A DNA stretch of 64,000 nt from Flavobacterium album (GTDB lineage Bacteria > Bacteroidota > Bacteroidia > Flavobacteriales > Flavobacteriaceae): assembly GCF_003096035.1 (NCBI RefSeq), contig NZ_CP029186.1, positions 3,889,001 through 3,953,000 on the forward strand, read 5' to 3'. Positions 35,801 to 43,825 of the stretch are shown here, in pieces. A model generated the notes under the pieces. The model had not been told where the DNA came from. It ran no database searches and saw nothing but the letters and a program-made list of their open reading frames with translations. Numbering within the stretch: the stretch's first letter is position 1; each line of letters opens with the position of its first letter. The position numbers and the translations under genes were made by a program.

Positions 35801-36203
35801 AAGCGGGTCGGGCCTGTATGAATATTCGATAGATGGTAATAACTTCCAGGATAGCCCGGTTTTCAGCGGGCTCGAAACAGGCGTGTACTTTTTATACATA
35901 AGGGATAAAAATGGCTGCGGAATGATCGTGAAGGAATTTTACCTGCTCAACTATCCTAAATTCTTTACCCCGAACGGCGATGGCATCAATGATACCTGGA
36001 GGATACAGTTCTCCATAGTAGAGCCGGGCATGGAAATTTTCATCTTTGACCGATATGGCAAATTCTTGGCGCAGATTGATCCCACCGGTCGCGGATGGGA
36101 CGGAATGTACCACGGCAGGCCTCTCCCATCTACCGATTACTGGTTCCTTGTAAAACGCACTGACGGCAAAGAGCACAGGGGGCATTTTTCTATGATACGA
36201 TAA
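32889..36203 (+). CDS. T9SS type B sorting domain protein (giant secreted adhesin-like)
   Basis: A 1104-residue secreted protein. An N-terminal signal peptide (hydrophobic core near residues 20-33, cleavage after AKA) precedes at least seven beta-rich segments of 80-100 residues with recurring Cys pairs and LPAGxY or LxxGxYTxxxxDxCG motifs, typical of flavobacterial surface repeats. The final 85 residues are a CHU_C/type B sorting domain: PKFFTPNGDGINDTWRI and the closing FLVKRTDGKEHRGHFSMIR. Such proteins are exported by the type IX system and remain on the cell surface or are released; adhesion is likely. The gene starts right behind a palindromic promoter. Confidence 0.92.
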   Translation: MSFFHTLFPHGFKYDFYLRPVAILWLLCTAITAKAQLPDFDFNVAFTNETCPGNGTLTFSTENTTPGATFLYTVYHNPNLDVPISSSADLLVDGLSAGTYTIIALQTLGNQTSTEQVEVTLENQITPLTYTISSTTHDCMVGGQLVITTLTGIASQYEIISGPVTRPLQDSNVFDALPAGQYNIRVFNNCGQAVVTTYTVVADPGAPVVSQPILEDVYSGDCDSVTITNTLTYPEGTVISYPLTVTYTIHLPGGAPPQVVTMNFADGAPSYLEFVNEFPAFAGETYTYDLVVTNSCGIQYGNSGMTVNPAPEISHSLIPLPCGHYYLTLDVAHYMPPFTFDFSTVPAGFNPTVFNAAYPGPYAEGPVAFGGESMHVPEGNYTVSVTDACGRTGTISFTVQEIIPEPSVSGRNNGCFSLFGRIIASVTDRKLVFAEITAAPADYTFALPSNVSSFINGSGTLIVPNLPLGFYTLHLIDECGTEYTVTAEVPPFTEQDFTALPLADCREGIGAVRVTSGNGKLTALSITSAPAAFGQTLPFDVSASISSAGIFFMDDLPAGNYTFSGTDICGIQRTVSANITGYMPMGGVPFTFEPHCSSFDIALFDSDTSSGTPGYWLQMENPDVPGQWVHPGNGTIYPEGTLPDSSNSLALENNHTTVNLLYFGKFRIVKAFETVGNGTSLKICIEVLGEFNYYDGVKIENIYNISCLENTDDIFVEATGLAPLHYRIEKKDGLPFFLDNGTNSVYSGLAIGSYQFVVEDACGHIGRRTENINLLPELAHAHDPGGMLECIQPGQPEFLPFDLSLQNSGILGDQSPNAYTVTYHLSQEDADAGINPLPVLYTNTSNPQTIYARLVHNFIDICHDVVSFGLQVSEYPRLTMDEEEYVCVDGGSVTLSADPGYDTYEWSTGENTSSIVVETPGIYTVTVANVYDGTVCATTREITVNPSEAPTVLDIETSDWTDNHNSITIRVSGSGLYEYSIDGNNFQDSPVFSGLETGVYFLYIRDKNGCGMIVKEFYLLNYPKFFTPNGDGINDTWRIQFSIVEPGMEIFIFDRYGKFLAQIDPTGRGWDGMYHGRPLPSTDYWFLVKRTDGKEHRGHFSMIR

Positions 36204-36373
36204 TCAATAAAAGTTGTGGAATTTCTACACTATTGTGTGGAATTCTACAACTGACCTGATTTGAAGGCAAATAAAAATAAGCTAAAAATCAGAGGTTTGA
36301 TGTAAAAAAGTATGAATCACGCAATTGGTATGATTATTTCATAAGTAGTAGTAAGCTTGTAAAATACTGTATC
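36204..36373. promoter_or_regulatory. Regulatory stretch with tandem palindromes and a possible sigma-54 promoter
   Basis: TGTGGAATTTCTACA (36215-36229) and TGTGGAATTCTACA (36236-36249) are two related palindromes starting 21 bases apart, that is two helical turns. Downstream, TTGG (36325-36328) and TTTCA (36337-36341) are a partial match to a -24/-12 promoter. This layout fits enhancer sites for an NtrC-type activator, but the match is imperfect. Confidence 0.4.
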
Positions 36374-36676
36374 ATGAAAAGTATAGTGACAGCAATAGCA
36401 TTTATATCAGCACTGAGTGCAAATGCAGGGCCTGCCCATCATGAAACAAATGATATTGCGAAGATTTGGTGTGGATACCGTAAAATTGATATTACCGATG
36501 TCCCTATTGCCATTCTGAAACAAATAAGCGATAAATACTATGGCTATTCGGTGTCGGGGGCATATACTTCCGAAGAAGGAGAAAACGAATATAAGCTGGT
36601 GTTGGTAAATAAAGGCCGGATAGTTATTGCCTATTATAAGCATACCGGCGATTTTATTAAAGATGAAATGAAATAG
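36374..36676 (+). CDS. Small secreted hypothetical protein (100 aa)
   Basis: A 100-residue protein with a signal peptide (residues 1-18, cleavage after ANA). The mature part has a mixed pattern (IPIAILKQISDKYYGYSVSGAYTSEE...YKLVLVNKGRIVIAYYKHTG, abridged here) that resembles PepSY-like or BLIP-like small periplasmic folds common in Bacteroidota. It lies between tandem palindromes and a sigma-54-dependent regulator, and a terminator separates it from the latter. The function is unknown. Confidence 0.75.
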   Translation: MKSIVTAIAFISALSANAGPAHHETNDIAKIWCGYRKIDITDVPIAILKQISDKYYGYSVSGAYTSEEGENEYKLVLVNKGRIVIAYYKHTGDFIKDEMK

Positions 36677-36717
36677 AAAAATATATAGTAAGGTGATTGA
36701 AGAATTTATTCTTCGGC

Positions 36718-36750
36718 AAAGGAGATGGAAGCATCTCCTTTTGTTTTTCT
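36718..36750 (+). terminator. Terminator after the small secreted protein
   Basis: AAAGGAGATG and CATCTCCTTT are perfect 10-bp arms around a GAAG tetraloop-like loop, followed by TGTTTTTC. Confidence 0.85.
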
Positions 36751-36776
36751 TAACACTTTAAAACTTTCAAAACTAT

Positions 36777-36784
36777 TACATTTG
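36777..36784 (+). promoter_or_regulatory. Candidate -7 box of the sigma-54 regulator gene
   Basis: TACATTTG matches TAnnTTTG and lies 19 bases before the ATG. The upstream TTG is not found at the expected distance. Confidence 0.45.
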
Positions 36785-36803
36785 CAGATATTCCCTTTAG
36801 CTG

Positions 36804-38141
36804 ATGACTCCTAAAATCCTTGTTGTTGACGACGATACCGCTTTTTGCGTAATGCTTAAGACATTCCTTCAAAAAAAAGGATTTGAAGTGGTAAACGCAT
36901 TTACGGCGCAGGAGGCGGAAGACGCCATAAAAAGCCAGTTTTTCGATATTGTCCTTACTGATATACGCCTTCCGGACAGTGACGGCCTGCATATACTCAG
37001 GTTGGTAAAAGAAACTGCCATGGACAGCCAGGTAATATTAATGACAGGCTATACCGATATCAGGACAGCAGTAAATGCCATGAAGCTTGGCGCATTTGAG
37101 TATGTAGGCAAGCCCATTAACCCCGACGAGATACTCCATACCATTGGGTTAGCGCTCAATAAAAAATCCGGTAAGCAGACCCCTCCTTCTGAAAAGAAAC
37201 AGGCAAAAGCATCCGGGGTACCGTTTGTAAAAGGCATCAGCAGCGATTCTGCAAGGCTTCAGGAGCATATTGCCCTTGTAGCCCCTACCAACATGTCGGT
37301 GCTTATCATTGGCGACAGTGGTACCGGCAAAGAGCATATCGCCCACTCCATCCATTCGCAAAGCAAAAGGGCATCACAGCCTTATATCGCGGTCGATTGT
37401 GGCGCGATACCGAAAGAGCTGGCGTCAAGCGAATTCTTTGGGCATATAAAAGGCTCTTTTACCGGGGCAATAAACGACAAGACCGGCCATTTTGAAGCAG
37501 CTAACGGCGGTACGCTTTTCCTTGACGAAGTAGGCAACCTCAGCTATGAAGTGCAGGTACAATTGCTCAGGGCATTGCAGGAACGCAAAATAAAACCCGT
37601 AGGCAGCAGCAATGAGATACAGGTAGACATACGGGTTGTGGCAGCTACCAATGAAGACCTTGCCGAAGCGGTAAAGCGTGGCGACTTCAGGGAAGACCTG
37701 TACCACAGGCTCAACGAATTTTGTATTAAAGTCCCGCGCCTTTCTGAGCGCAAGCAGGACATCATGATATTTGCCAACCATTTTTTGGCGCAGGCCAATG
37801 ACGACCTCGAAAAAGATATCGAAGGCTTTGATGAGGAAGTGACCACGCTGTTTAAAAATTACAGCTGGCCGGGCAACCTCCGCGAAATGAAAAATATCAT
37901 CAAGCGCTCGGTATTGCTCGAAAAATCCGCGACGATACATATTGATGTACTGCCGCCGGAAATGCAGGAGGCTTCAAAACTGGAAGGCTCACTTTCGGGA
38001 TATTCAAAAAGCAATGAGGAAGAAGCTATAAGACAGGCGCTCGAAAAGGCAAATTATAATAAATCTAAAGCTGCGATATTGCTTGATATCGACAGGAAAA
38101 CACTGTACAATAAACTGAAGTTGTATAATATTGACCTTTAA
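36804..38141 (+). CDS. Sigma-54-dependent response regulator (NtrC family)
   Basis: A 445-residue activator with three parts. The receiver domain (1-120) has the acidic pair near residue 10 and the phosphoacceptor D53 in IVLTDIRLP. The AAA+ domain (about 145-370) has Walker A GDSGTGKE (170-177), the sigma-54 contact loop GSFTGA (217-222; canonical GAFTGA) and Walker B GGTLFLDE (235-242). A Fis-type HTH ends the protein (about 405-445). It should switch on sigma-54 promoters on phosphorylation. The convergent neighbour is a hybrid histidine kinase, its likely partner. Confidence 0.93.
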   Translation: MTPKILVVDDDTAFCVMLKTFLQKKGFEVVNAFTAQEAEDAIKSQFFDIVLTDIRLPDSDGLHILRLVKETAMDSQVILMTGYTDIRTAVNAMKLGAFEYVGKPINPDEILHTIGLALNKKSGKQTPPSEKKQAKASGVPFVKGISSDSARLQEHIALVAPTNMSVLIIGDSGTGKEHIAHSIHSQSKRASQPYIAVDCGAIPKELASSEFFGHIKGSFTGAINDKTGHFEAANGGTLFLDEVGNLSYEVQVQLLRALQERKIKPVGSSNEIQVDIRVVAATNEDLAEAVKRGDFREDLYHRLNEFCIKVPRLSERKQDIMIFANHFLAQANDDLEKDIEGFDEEVTTLFKNYSWPGNLREMKNIIKRSVLLEKSATIHIDVLPPEMQEASKLEGSLSGYSKSNEEEAIRQALEKANYNKSKAAILLDIDRKTLYNKLKLYNIDL

Positions 38142-38218
38142 ATATCTTTTTAATTTTCACGCAAAGCCGCAAAGGCGCTAAGACTCATGCCGAAACCATA
38201 TATTTTAAGCCGCAAAGG

Positions 38219-38237
38219 CATTGCTTTGCAATGTTTT
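38219..38237. terminator. Hairpin between convergent regulator and kinase genes
   Basis: CATTGC, TTT, GCAATG followed by TTTT. Just to the left, the sequence around GCAAAGCCGCAAAGGC is a dispersed repeat type. It could terminate transcription from the plus strand. Confidence 0.5.
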
Positions 38238-38270
38238 AAGTATGCAGGGATAGCTCGGTGTTTTTGTAAA

Positions 38271-40682
38271 TCAGGCAACTTCTTTTTCCAGGGCATTGCA
38301 CAATTCCTGTACTTCCCCGCATATCCTGTTTATGTAGCTTTCCAGTTCCGGCCAATCCAGCCCGGTGGCCCTGTCTTCAAGAGGCATGAGCAAACCTGCT
38401 ATAGAATGCACTTCCATTTGCTTTAGCATCGGTATCATCCTGTGGGCGGTGGTTACAAGCTGCTCTCCGTCTTTCGTTTCCACTGCTTTTAGCAGTTCAT
38501 CACAATTGGTTTTTGCGCTTTCAATAAAAGTAAGCACAATTGTCCTGAGGGAATCGGGGTCGTTATTGGTAAAACGCGAAAGGCTTTTAAGGTCATATAG
38601 TTTCCCCGAAGAACGCTTCTCTTCAACCGGTGTCTTTTGTACAGGCAGCTTCTCATCAAAAATTCCGGCCAATAGCTCCAAAAGCTGTTCAAACTGCACC
38701 GGTTTCGGATGATGGGCGGTAAACCCCCTGCTTACGAAATCATCAGCGCTAAGGTCTCTCCTGCCCGAAAGCGCGATTACCGGGAGCGACGCGATAGCAG
38801 GGTCCGGATGCTGCCTTATCCTGGCCAGCACTTCAAACCCATCTACCGAAGGCATTTGTATATCAGTTAATACGATATCAAAATCGCCTTGTTCAAGTGT
38901 TGCTTCCAGAGCCGAGGGATTGATCTCGGTCTTTATTGCGGCAACATAAGCCCCCAGCAATTCGCTCATTAGGGTAAGCTGCGTGCTGTCATCATCCACG
39001 ACAAGAATACGTTTGTTCTTTAAAGCGGGGGGCTCCGGCTTCGATGCAGGGGCTGCTGTGCCCGGAGTGTCACTTTTACCCGCAATGCATGGTATTGAAA
39101 TAGTAAATATAGACCCCTGCCCTTCGGCACTTTCAAGCGTTATGGTGCCGCCAAGCAGTTCGAGTATCTTTTTAGAGATCGTAAGGCCAAGCCCTGTTCC
39201 GCCAAACTTCTTTTCGATCCCGGCATGGGCCTGCGTGAACTCCTTAAATACATCGCTGTGCTTTTCCGGCGCTATACCTATTCCGGTATCCAGTACTGAT
39301 ATCAGTATGTCAAAACCTTCAATTTTGGCTGTAACCTCAACAGAACCATCGCCCGTAAACTTTATGGCATTGCTGATAAGATTTGTAAGCACCTGCTTAA
39401 TGCGGTACGGGTCAGAAATATAATTACGGTCCAGCTTATCATCGATATCCCAGTTGAGCTCGATATTCTTTTTCTGTGCCATGGGCTCCAGTGTCATACA
39501 CGTCCCTTCAATAACATTTTTCATGTTGAAGACGGAGTTCTCGATAGCGATACGATTATTTTCCAGCCTTGAAAAATCAAGCAGGTCGTTTACCAGCTTC
39601 AGGATATAATCAGCCGACTGCTTGATATTGCCAAGGTACTGCCCTTGTTTTGGTGTAATTCCCGAATCTTTTATAAGGTCATGAAACCCGACGATGCTCC
39701 CCAGCGGTGTCTGCAGGTCGTGCGTAACAGTAGCCATCAGCATGGATTTGGTGCGCAATAGCTCTTCATTCTCATGGTTGAGGAGCTCGAGCTGCTTCCT
39801 GTAGTTCTGGTTGGTAGTAAGGTCGCGGATGATAACCCAGGCAAAAACAATGAGCAGGAAAAGCGTGATCGCCCCTACCCATGTCATTTTTTTTACGGTA
39901 TCCGATATGGCTGCCTGTGACTGATCGATCCGGGCATAGGACTTTTCTATGAATTCTTTTTCCACCGAAGCCAGTATCGCCCTCAGCTGGTCGGATATGA
40001 CACGGTTTTCATCCAACAGCTTTTGCTCTTTACGGTTAAGCACATTTTTGAGCTTCCTGTCCTTTACCAGCACATTGGTAATTACTTTATCGAAAATTAT
40101 CGCAAGTGAGTCATTAGAAACCGGGAGCTTACTCAGGGAATCGAGCATTTTTGGCGGAAGCGCAGAATAGATGAGCTGCTTGGCTTCGTAGGATCTTGTG
40201 GACTTTACGGGCTTGGTTTTATCCCATACGGAATCCCTGGAATTGTAAATGCGCTCGATAGAAAGGCTCAGGGCATCTTTTTGCCCATACTTCTTGCGGT
40301 AAAGGCCTATATCGGTAATGCTCTGCTTTTTTCTCGCCAGCAGCATTTGTATCGAGTCGAATTTCGGCACCTGGCTTTCTTCTACATTTGCCTTAATAGC
40401 CTCGATATCATTGTTAATGCTGTCAATCAGTTGTTTGTAGCGATTATAGTCTTTTTGGGACCCTGTCAGTATAGAGCTTCTGCCAATGGCTTCGGAAGCA
40501 TAAAGATCGGCAATGGTGTTGCTGATGCGAATGATATTCTTATTGTCTTCACCGGTTTGTGCCGGTATAGCGATGCGTATGATCTCGCTGTAAAGGAACC
40601 ACACGGAAAAAACGGCTATGGCAAATAACAGCACATAGCCGGCAATGACTTTATATTTAACCGATCTTGGTTTTTGTACCAT
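38271..40682 (-). CDS. Hybrid sensor histidine kinase with receiver and Hpt domains
   Basis: An 803-residue membrane sensor. Transmembrane helices at about 11-31 and 268-287 enclose a 235-residue periplasmic helical sensor (four-helix-bundle/CHASE3-like). The cytoplasmic part has a HisKA domain with phospho-His321 in TVTHDLQTPLGS, an HATPase domain (NLISNAIKF, DTGIGIAPEKH, FGGTGLGLTISKK), a receiver domain (ILVVDDDSTQ; phosphoacceptor Asp in IVLTDIQMP) and a C-terminal Hpt domain with AHRM as its His motif. This is a complete internal phosphorelay, with the Hpt able to pass phosphate on, plausibly to the convergent sigma-54 regulator. Confidence 0.93.
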   Translation of the reverse strand: MVQKPRSVKYKVIAGYVLLFAIAVFSVWFLYSEIIRIAIPAQTGEDNKNIIRISNTIADLYASEAIGRSSILTGSQKDYNRYKQLIDSINNDIEAIKANVEESQVPKFDSIQMLLARKKQSITDIGLYRKKYGQKDALSLSIERIYNSRDSVWDKTKPVKSTRSYEAKQLIYSALPPKMLDSLSKLPVSNDSLAIIFDKVITNVLVKDRKLKNVLNRKEQKLLDENRVISDQLRAILASVEKEFIEKSYARIDQSQAAISDTVKKMTWVGAITLFLLIVFAWVIIRDLTTNQNYRKQLELLNHENEELLRTKSMLMATVTHDLQTPLGSIVGFHDLIKDSGITPKQGQYLGNIKQSADYILKLVNDLLDFSRLENNRIAIENSVFNMKNVIEGTCMTLEPMAQKKNIELNWDIDDKLDRNYISDPYRIKQVLTNLISNAIKFTGDGSVEVTAKIEGFDILISVLDTGIGIAPEKHSDVFKEFTQAHAGIEKKFGGTGLGLTISKKILELLGGTITLESAEGQGSIFTISIPCIAGKSDTPGTAAPASKPEPPALKNKRILVVDDDSTQLTLMSELLGAYVAAIKTEINPSALEATLEQGDFDIVLTDIQMPSVDGFEVLARIRQHPDPAIASLPVIALSGRRDLSADDFVSRGFTAHHPKPVQFEQLLELLAGIFDEKLPVQKTPVEEKRSSGKLYDLKSLSRFTNNDPDSLRTIVLTFIESAKTNCDELLKAVETKDGEQLVTTAHRMIPMLKQMEVHSIAGLLMPLEDRATGLDWPELESYINRICGEVQELCNALEKEVA

Positions 40683-40747
40683 CTTATAAACCCGGGTTTA
40701 TTATCCTAATAGAACGGTACAGTAAGGTTTTAAGTATGAATTATAGG

Positions 40748-41077
40748 TTAGCTTCTCACCATCACCCTTAAAAAATTGATCTCGTCTTTCAAATGCTGTA
40801 TTTCAGATGTAAGGCTTTCCACCAGTATGTCATATACTTCTTTATTTGAATTACTGAAAACCGCACCGTCCGCACTCATAGGCTCATTAAAAATATATGC
40901 GATATTAACATCCAATATACGCACAATTTTCAAAAGCTTCACCACATTAAGCCTCCTGTCATCTTTTTCGAGGCGCCCATAGTTGCTTTGGGTTACATCA
41001 AGATGAAGAGCCATGGCTTCCTGCGTAATACCTTTCTCTTCCCTCAGGTTTTTGATTCTCTGTCCGATTACGTTCAT
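40748..41077 (-). CDS. XRE-family helix-turn-helix transcriptional regulator
   Basis: A 109-residue protein. Residues 1-60 are an XRE/Cro HTH: RIKNLREEKGITQEAMALHLDVTQSNYGRLEKDDR, where the LHLDVTQSNYGRLE part is the recognition region. The rest is helical and ends in a possible coiled coil (LVESLTSEIQHLKDEINFL) for dimerisation. No toxin gene lies next to it, so this is not an obvious antitoxin. The neighbours are the hybrid kinase and a long AT-rich gap. The target is unknown. Confidence 0.88.
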   Translation of the reverse strand: MNVIGQRIKNLREEKGITQEAMALHLDVTQSNYGRLEKDDRRLNVVKLLKIVRILDVNIAYIFNEPMSADGAVFSNSNKEVYDILVESLTSEIQHLKDEINFLRVMVRS

Positions 41078-41487
41078 TGTAGTAGTTTTTTAGTAAATGT
41101 TTTAGCTGCCCCTTTATAAGTAAATAATAACTAATTTGTAAAACTTTCCTTCGCTTTCAGGTCTGTGTGCCAGACATTAAAATCATTATGATCATTAAGT
41201 AGTAAACTGCCTTCTACCACATTTCCTTAAAGCTTTCATTGCATGGAAAATTCTCTGTTTAGTATTGATTTCAGTATTTTTCATAAATTTAATAAAAGAA
41301 ACGGACTTATAAATTTAAATGTAATTTTTTCGATATAATGCGCTTTTTGCCGTTGAAATTCAGGTAAAAATTACATATATAATTATTTTTTAATAGTTAA
41401 ATTTTAAATTAACATTATCTACGTATATTCTCAAAATACGGTTTTAAGAATATTAAAAACTATAAAGCGATTTAAAAATTTAGAATA
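41078..41487. other. AT-rich intergenic stretch (about 410 bases)
   Basis: Between the XRE regulator and acyl-CoA dehydrogenase. It is AT-rich, with no supported ORF, repeat or RNA structure found by eye. It must hold the promoter of the XRE gene, but no clear box pair was seen. A small RNA cannot be excluded. Confidence 0.4.
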
Positions 41488-41520
41488 AATAAAAAACCCA
41501 CGCTTCTGCGTGGGCCCTTT
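41488..41520 (-). terminator. Terminator of the acyl-CoA dehydrogenase gene
   Basis: CCCACGC and GCGTGGG around a TTCT loop, with a T run on the minus strand, directly after the stop codon. Confidence 0.9.
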
Positions 41521-41521
41521 A

Positions 41522-42664
41522 TTATTGTGAGATAATTGCTCTCGAAATGACGATCTTCTGTATTTCCGATGTCCCTTCATAGATCTGGGTGATCTTGGCA
41601 TCGCGCATAAACCTCTCTACGTGATATTCTTTTACGTAGCCGTTACCGCCATGTATCTGTACGGCTTCAACAGCAGTATCCATAGCTACCTGTGAGGCAT
41701 ATAGCTTCGCCATGGCGCCGCTAAGGTCATAATTCTGGCCGTTGTCTTTATCCCAGGCCGCTTTCATGCAAAGGTGGCGTGCCGCTTCAATCTGTACGGC
41801 CATATCGGCAAGCTTGAAGGCGATAGCCTGGTGGTTGCATATCTCTGTCCCGAATGCTTTGCGTTCTTTAGAATACTTAAGCGCCAGCTCGTAAGCACCC
41901 GCTGCTATACCCAACGCCTGGGATGCAATGCCTATCCTGCCGCCCGAAAGCGTTTTCATGGCAAACTTAAACCCAAAGCCATCTTCGCCTATCCTGTTTT
42001 CCTTAGGTACTTTTACATCGGTGAACATGAGAGAATGCGTGTCGCTTCCGCGGATGCCCAGCTTTTGCTCTTTAGGCCCTATTTCAAAGCCCGGCATGCC
42101 TTTTTCTACGATAAGCGCATTGATGCCTTTGTGCCTTTTATCTGCATCAGTCTGCGCTATAACAAGATATACATCGGCTGTGCTTCCATTGGTTATCCAG
42201 TTTTTGGTACCGTTCAGCAGATAATGGTCGCCCATATCTATAGCCGTGGTTTTTTGTGATGTTGCGTCGCTGCCCGCTTCCGGTTCGCTAAGGCAAAAAG
42301 CGCCTATGATTTCGCCGGTTGCCAGGCGGGTAAGGTATTTTTGCTTCTGCTCCTCGCTTCCAAAAGTCTGGAGGCCCCAGCATACAAGCGAGTTATTTAC
42401 AGACATAACCACTGATGCCGATGCATCTACTTTAGAGATCTCTTCCATGGCCAGCACATAAGAAATGGTATCAAGCCCGCTCCCGCCGTACTTAGGATCG
42501 ACCATCATGCCGAGAAAGCCCAGCTCTCCCATTTTTTTGATCTGCTCCGTTGGGAACATTTGTTTTTCGTCTCTTTCTATAACGCCCGGGAGCAATTCGG
42601 CCTGTGCAAAATCACGTGCCGCTTTCTGGATCATCAGGTGCTCTTCAGTAAGTTTAAAATCCAT
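41522..42664 (-). CDS. Acyl-CoA dehydrogenase
   Basis: An FAD enzyme for the first oxidation of acyl-CoA in beta-oxidation or branched-chain amino acid breakdown. The 380-residue length is standard. FCLSEPEAGSDA (about residues 123-134) is the FAD/acyl-CoA signature and QIYEGTSEIQKIVISR near the end carries the family's C-terminal motif; the catalytic Glu lies in the middle-to-late region. Short-chain or isovaleryl/glutaryl preference cannot be read from this. It is divergent from anmK with a full promoter between them. Confidence 0.93.
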   Translation of the reverse strand: MDFKLTEEHLMIQKAARDFAQAELLPGVIERDEKQMFPTEQIKKMGELGFLGMMVDPKYGGSGLDTISYVLAMEEISKVDASASVVMSVNNSLVCWGLQTFGSEEQKQKYLTRLATGEIIGAFCLSEPEAGSDATSQKTTAIDMGDHYLLNGTKNWITNGSTADVYLVIAQTDADKRHKGINALIVEKGMPGFEIGPKEQKLGIRGSDTHSLMFTDVKVPKENRIGEDGFGFKFAMKTLSGGRIGIASQALGIAAGAYELALKYSKERKAFGTEICNHQAIAFKLADMAVQIEAARHLCMKAAWDKDNGQNYDLSGAMAKLYASQVAMDTAVEAVQIHGGNGYVKEYHVERFMRDAKITQIYEGTSEIQKIVISRAIISQ

Positions 42665-42683
42665 AATTACGCAATTAGTTTTT

Positions 42684-42691
42684 TATTTTTG
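42684..42691 (+). promoter_or_regulatory. Candidate -7 box of anmK
   Basis: TATTTTTG matches TAnnTTTG and lies 60 bases before the chosen ATG. It sits 6 bases from the opposing -7 box of the dehydrogenase promoter, so the two divergent promoters nearly overlap. The TTG partner is not clear. Confidence 0.4.
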
Positions 42692-42697
42692 TGCGTC

Positions 42698-42728
42698 CAA
42701 ATGTAATTATTAAATGTGAATTTTTCAA
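42698..42728 (-). promoter_or_regulatory. Promoter of the acyl-CoA dehydrogenase gene
   Basis: On the minus strand: TTG (42726-42728), 20 nt, then TACATTTG (42698-42705), a full consensus match, 33 bases before the ATG. Confidence 0.8.
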
Positions 42729-42751
42729 CACGATTGCCTAATTTTAGCCCT

Positions 42752-43825
42752 ATGGAAGAAGAAAACTATAACGTTATAGCTGTAATGTCGGGAACTTCGC
42801 TCGACGGGGCGGATCTTGCCCATGTTTCACTGGCATATAAAGACGCAAAATGGGCTTTTAAAATTGCCGAAACCGCAACTGTACCGTATACGGATGAATG
42901 GGTCCAAACGCTAAAAGCTGCCGTAGAATTTACTCATGAGCAGCTGGAGCACCTTAATAAAGAATACACCACATTATTAGCAGGCATCATTAACGGCTTT
43001 ATCAGGGAGCACGGCCTGGCAAATATAGATGCCATATGTTCGCACGGACATACCATACAGCACCGTCCGCAGGATGGCTACACACTACAGATAGGTAACC
43101 TTCCGGAAATTGCCACACTTACAGGACACAAAGTAATATGCGATTTCAGGGTACAGGATGTGGAACTGGGCGGGCAGGGTGCACCGTTAGTACCTATAGG
43201 CGACAGGCTGTTGTTTGGCCAATACAGGTATTGCCTTAACCTTGGCGGGTTTTCCAACATCTCTTTTGAAGAAGGACAGGACAGGATTGCCTTTGATATT
43301 TGCCCTGTTAATACGGTATTGAACTTTTATGCGAACAGGCTTGGATTTGATTATGACGATGGCGGCTCGCTGGCATCCAATGGCAATTGTATACCCGGAC
43401 TTTTGGAAGCGCTGAACAGCCTGCAATTTTACAGCTTGCCTTATCCAAAATCGCTTGGTTTTGAATTTGTTAAGGAAATGGTGCTTCCGCTAATGGAAAA
43501 ATATGATACAGCTCCGGAAGATAAGCTCCGGACCTTCACAGAGCACATCGCATTTCAGATAGCTGAAGTGATAAAACAAAAAGGAGATAAGGGGGAATTG
43601 CTGGTAACGGGCGGCGGCGCTTACAATACGCTCCTCATAAACCGAATGAAAGCTTTACTGCCGGATACACTTATATATATACCTGACGATACGACCATAC
43701 AATTTAAGGAGGCGCTTATTTTTGCTCTGCTTGGAGTATTAAAACTAAGGAATGAGGACAATGTGCTTAGCAGTGTCACAGGCGCCGAAAAAGACCATAG
43801 CTCGGGCAGGATATACCTTCCTTAA
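42752..43825 (+). CDS. anmK: Anhydro-N-acetylmuramic acid kinase
   Basis: Phosphorylates and opens 1,6-anhydro-N-acetylmuramic acid to MurNAc-6-phosphate in peptidoglycan recycling. The N-terminal motif AVMSGTSLDGADL (residues about 9-21) is diagnostic; later motifs CSHGHT, GGFSNIS and TGGGAYN are intact. I chose the ATG encoding MEEENYN because homologues begin near here and the upstream Met adds residues just past the -7 box. Its stop overlaps the response regulator gene on the other strand by 4 bases. Confidence 0.95.
   Translation: MEEENYNVIAVMSGTSLDGADLAHVSLAYKDAKWAFKIAETATVPYTDEWVQTLKAAVEFTHEQLEHLNKEYTTLLAGIINGFIREHGLANIDAICSHGHTIQHRPQDGYTLQIGNLPEIATLTGHKVICDFRVQDVELGGQGAPLVPIGDRLLFGQYRYCLNLGGFSNISFEEGQDRIAFDICPVNTVLNFYANRLGFDYDDGGSLASNGNCIPGLLEALNSLQFYSLPYPKSLGFEFVKEMVLPLMEKYDTAPEDKLRTFTEHIAFQIAEVIKQKGDKGELLVTGGGAYNTLLINRMKALLPDTLIYIPDDTTIQFKEALIFALLGVLKLRNEDNVLSSVTGAEKDHSSGRIYLP

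Noticed and set aside
40748..41077. XRE regulator as antitoxin of a toxin-antitoxin pair
   Set aside because: No small partner gene is next to it on either side; the neighbours are a kinase and a non-coding stretch.
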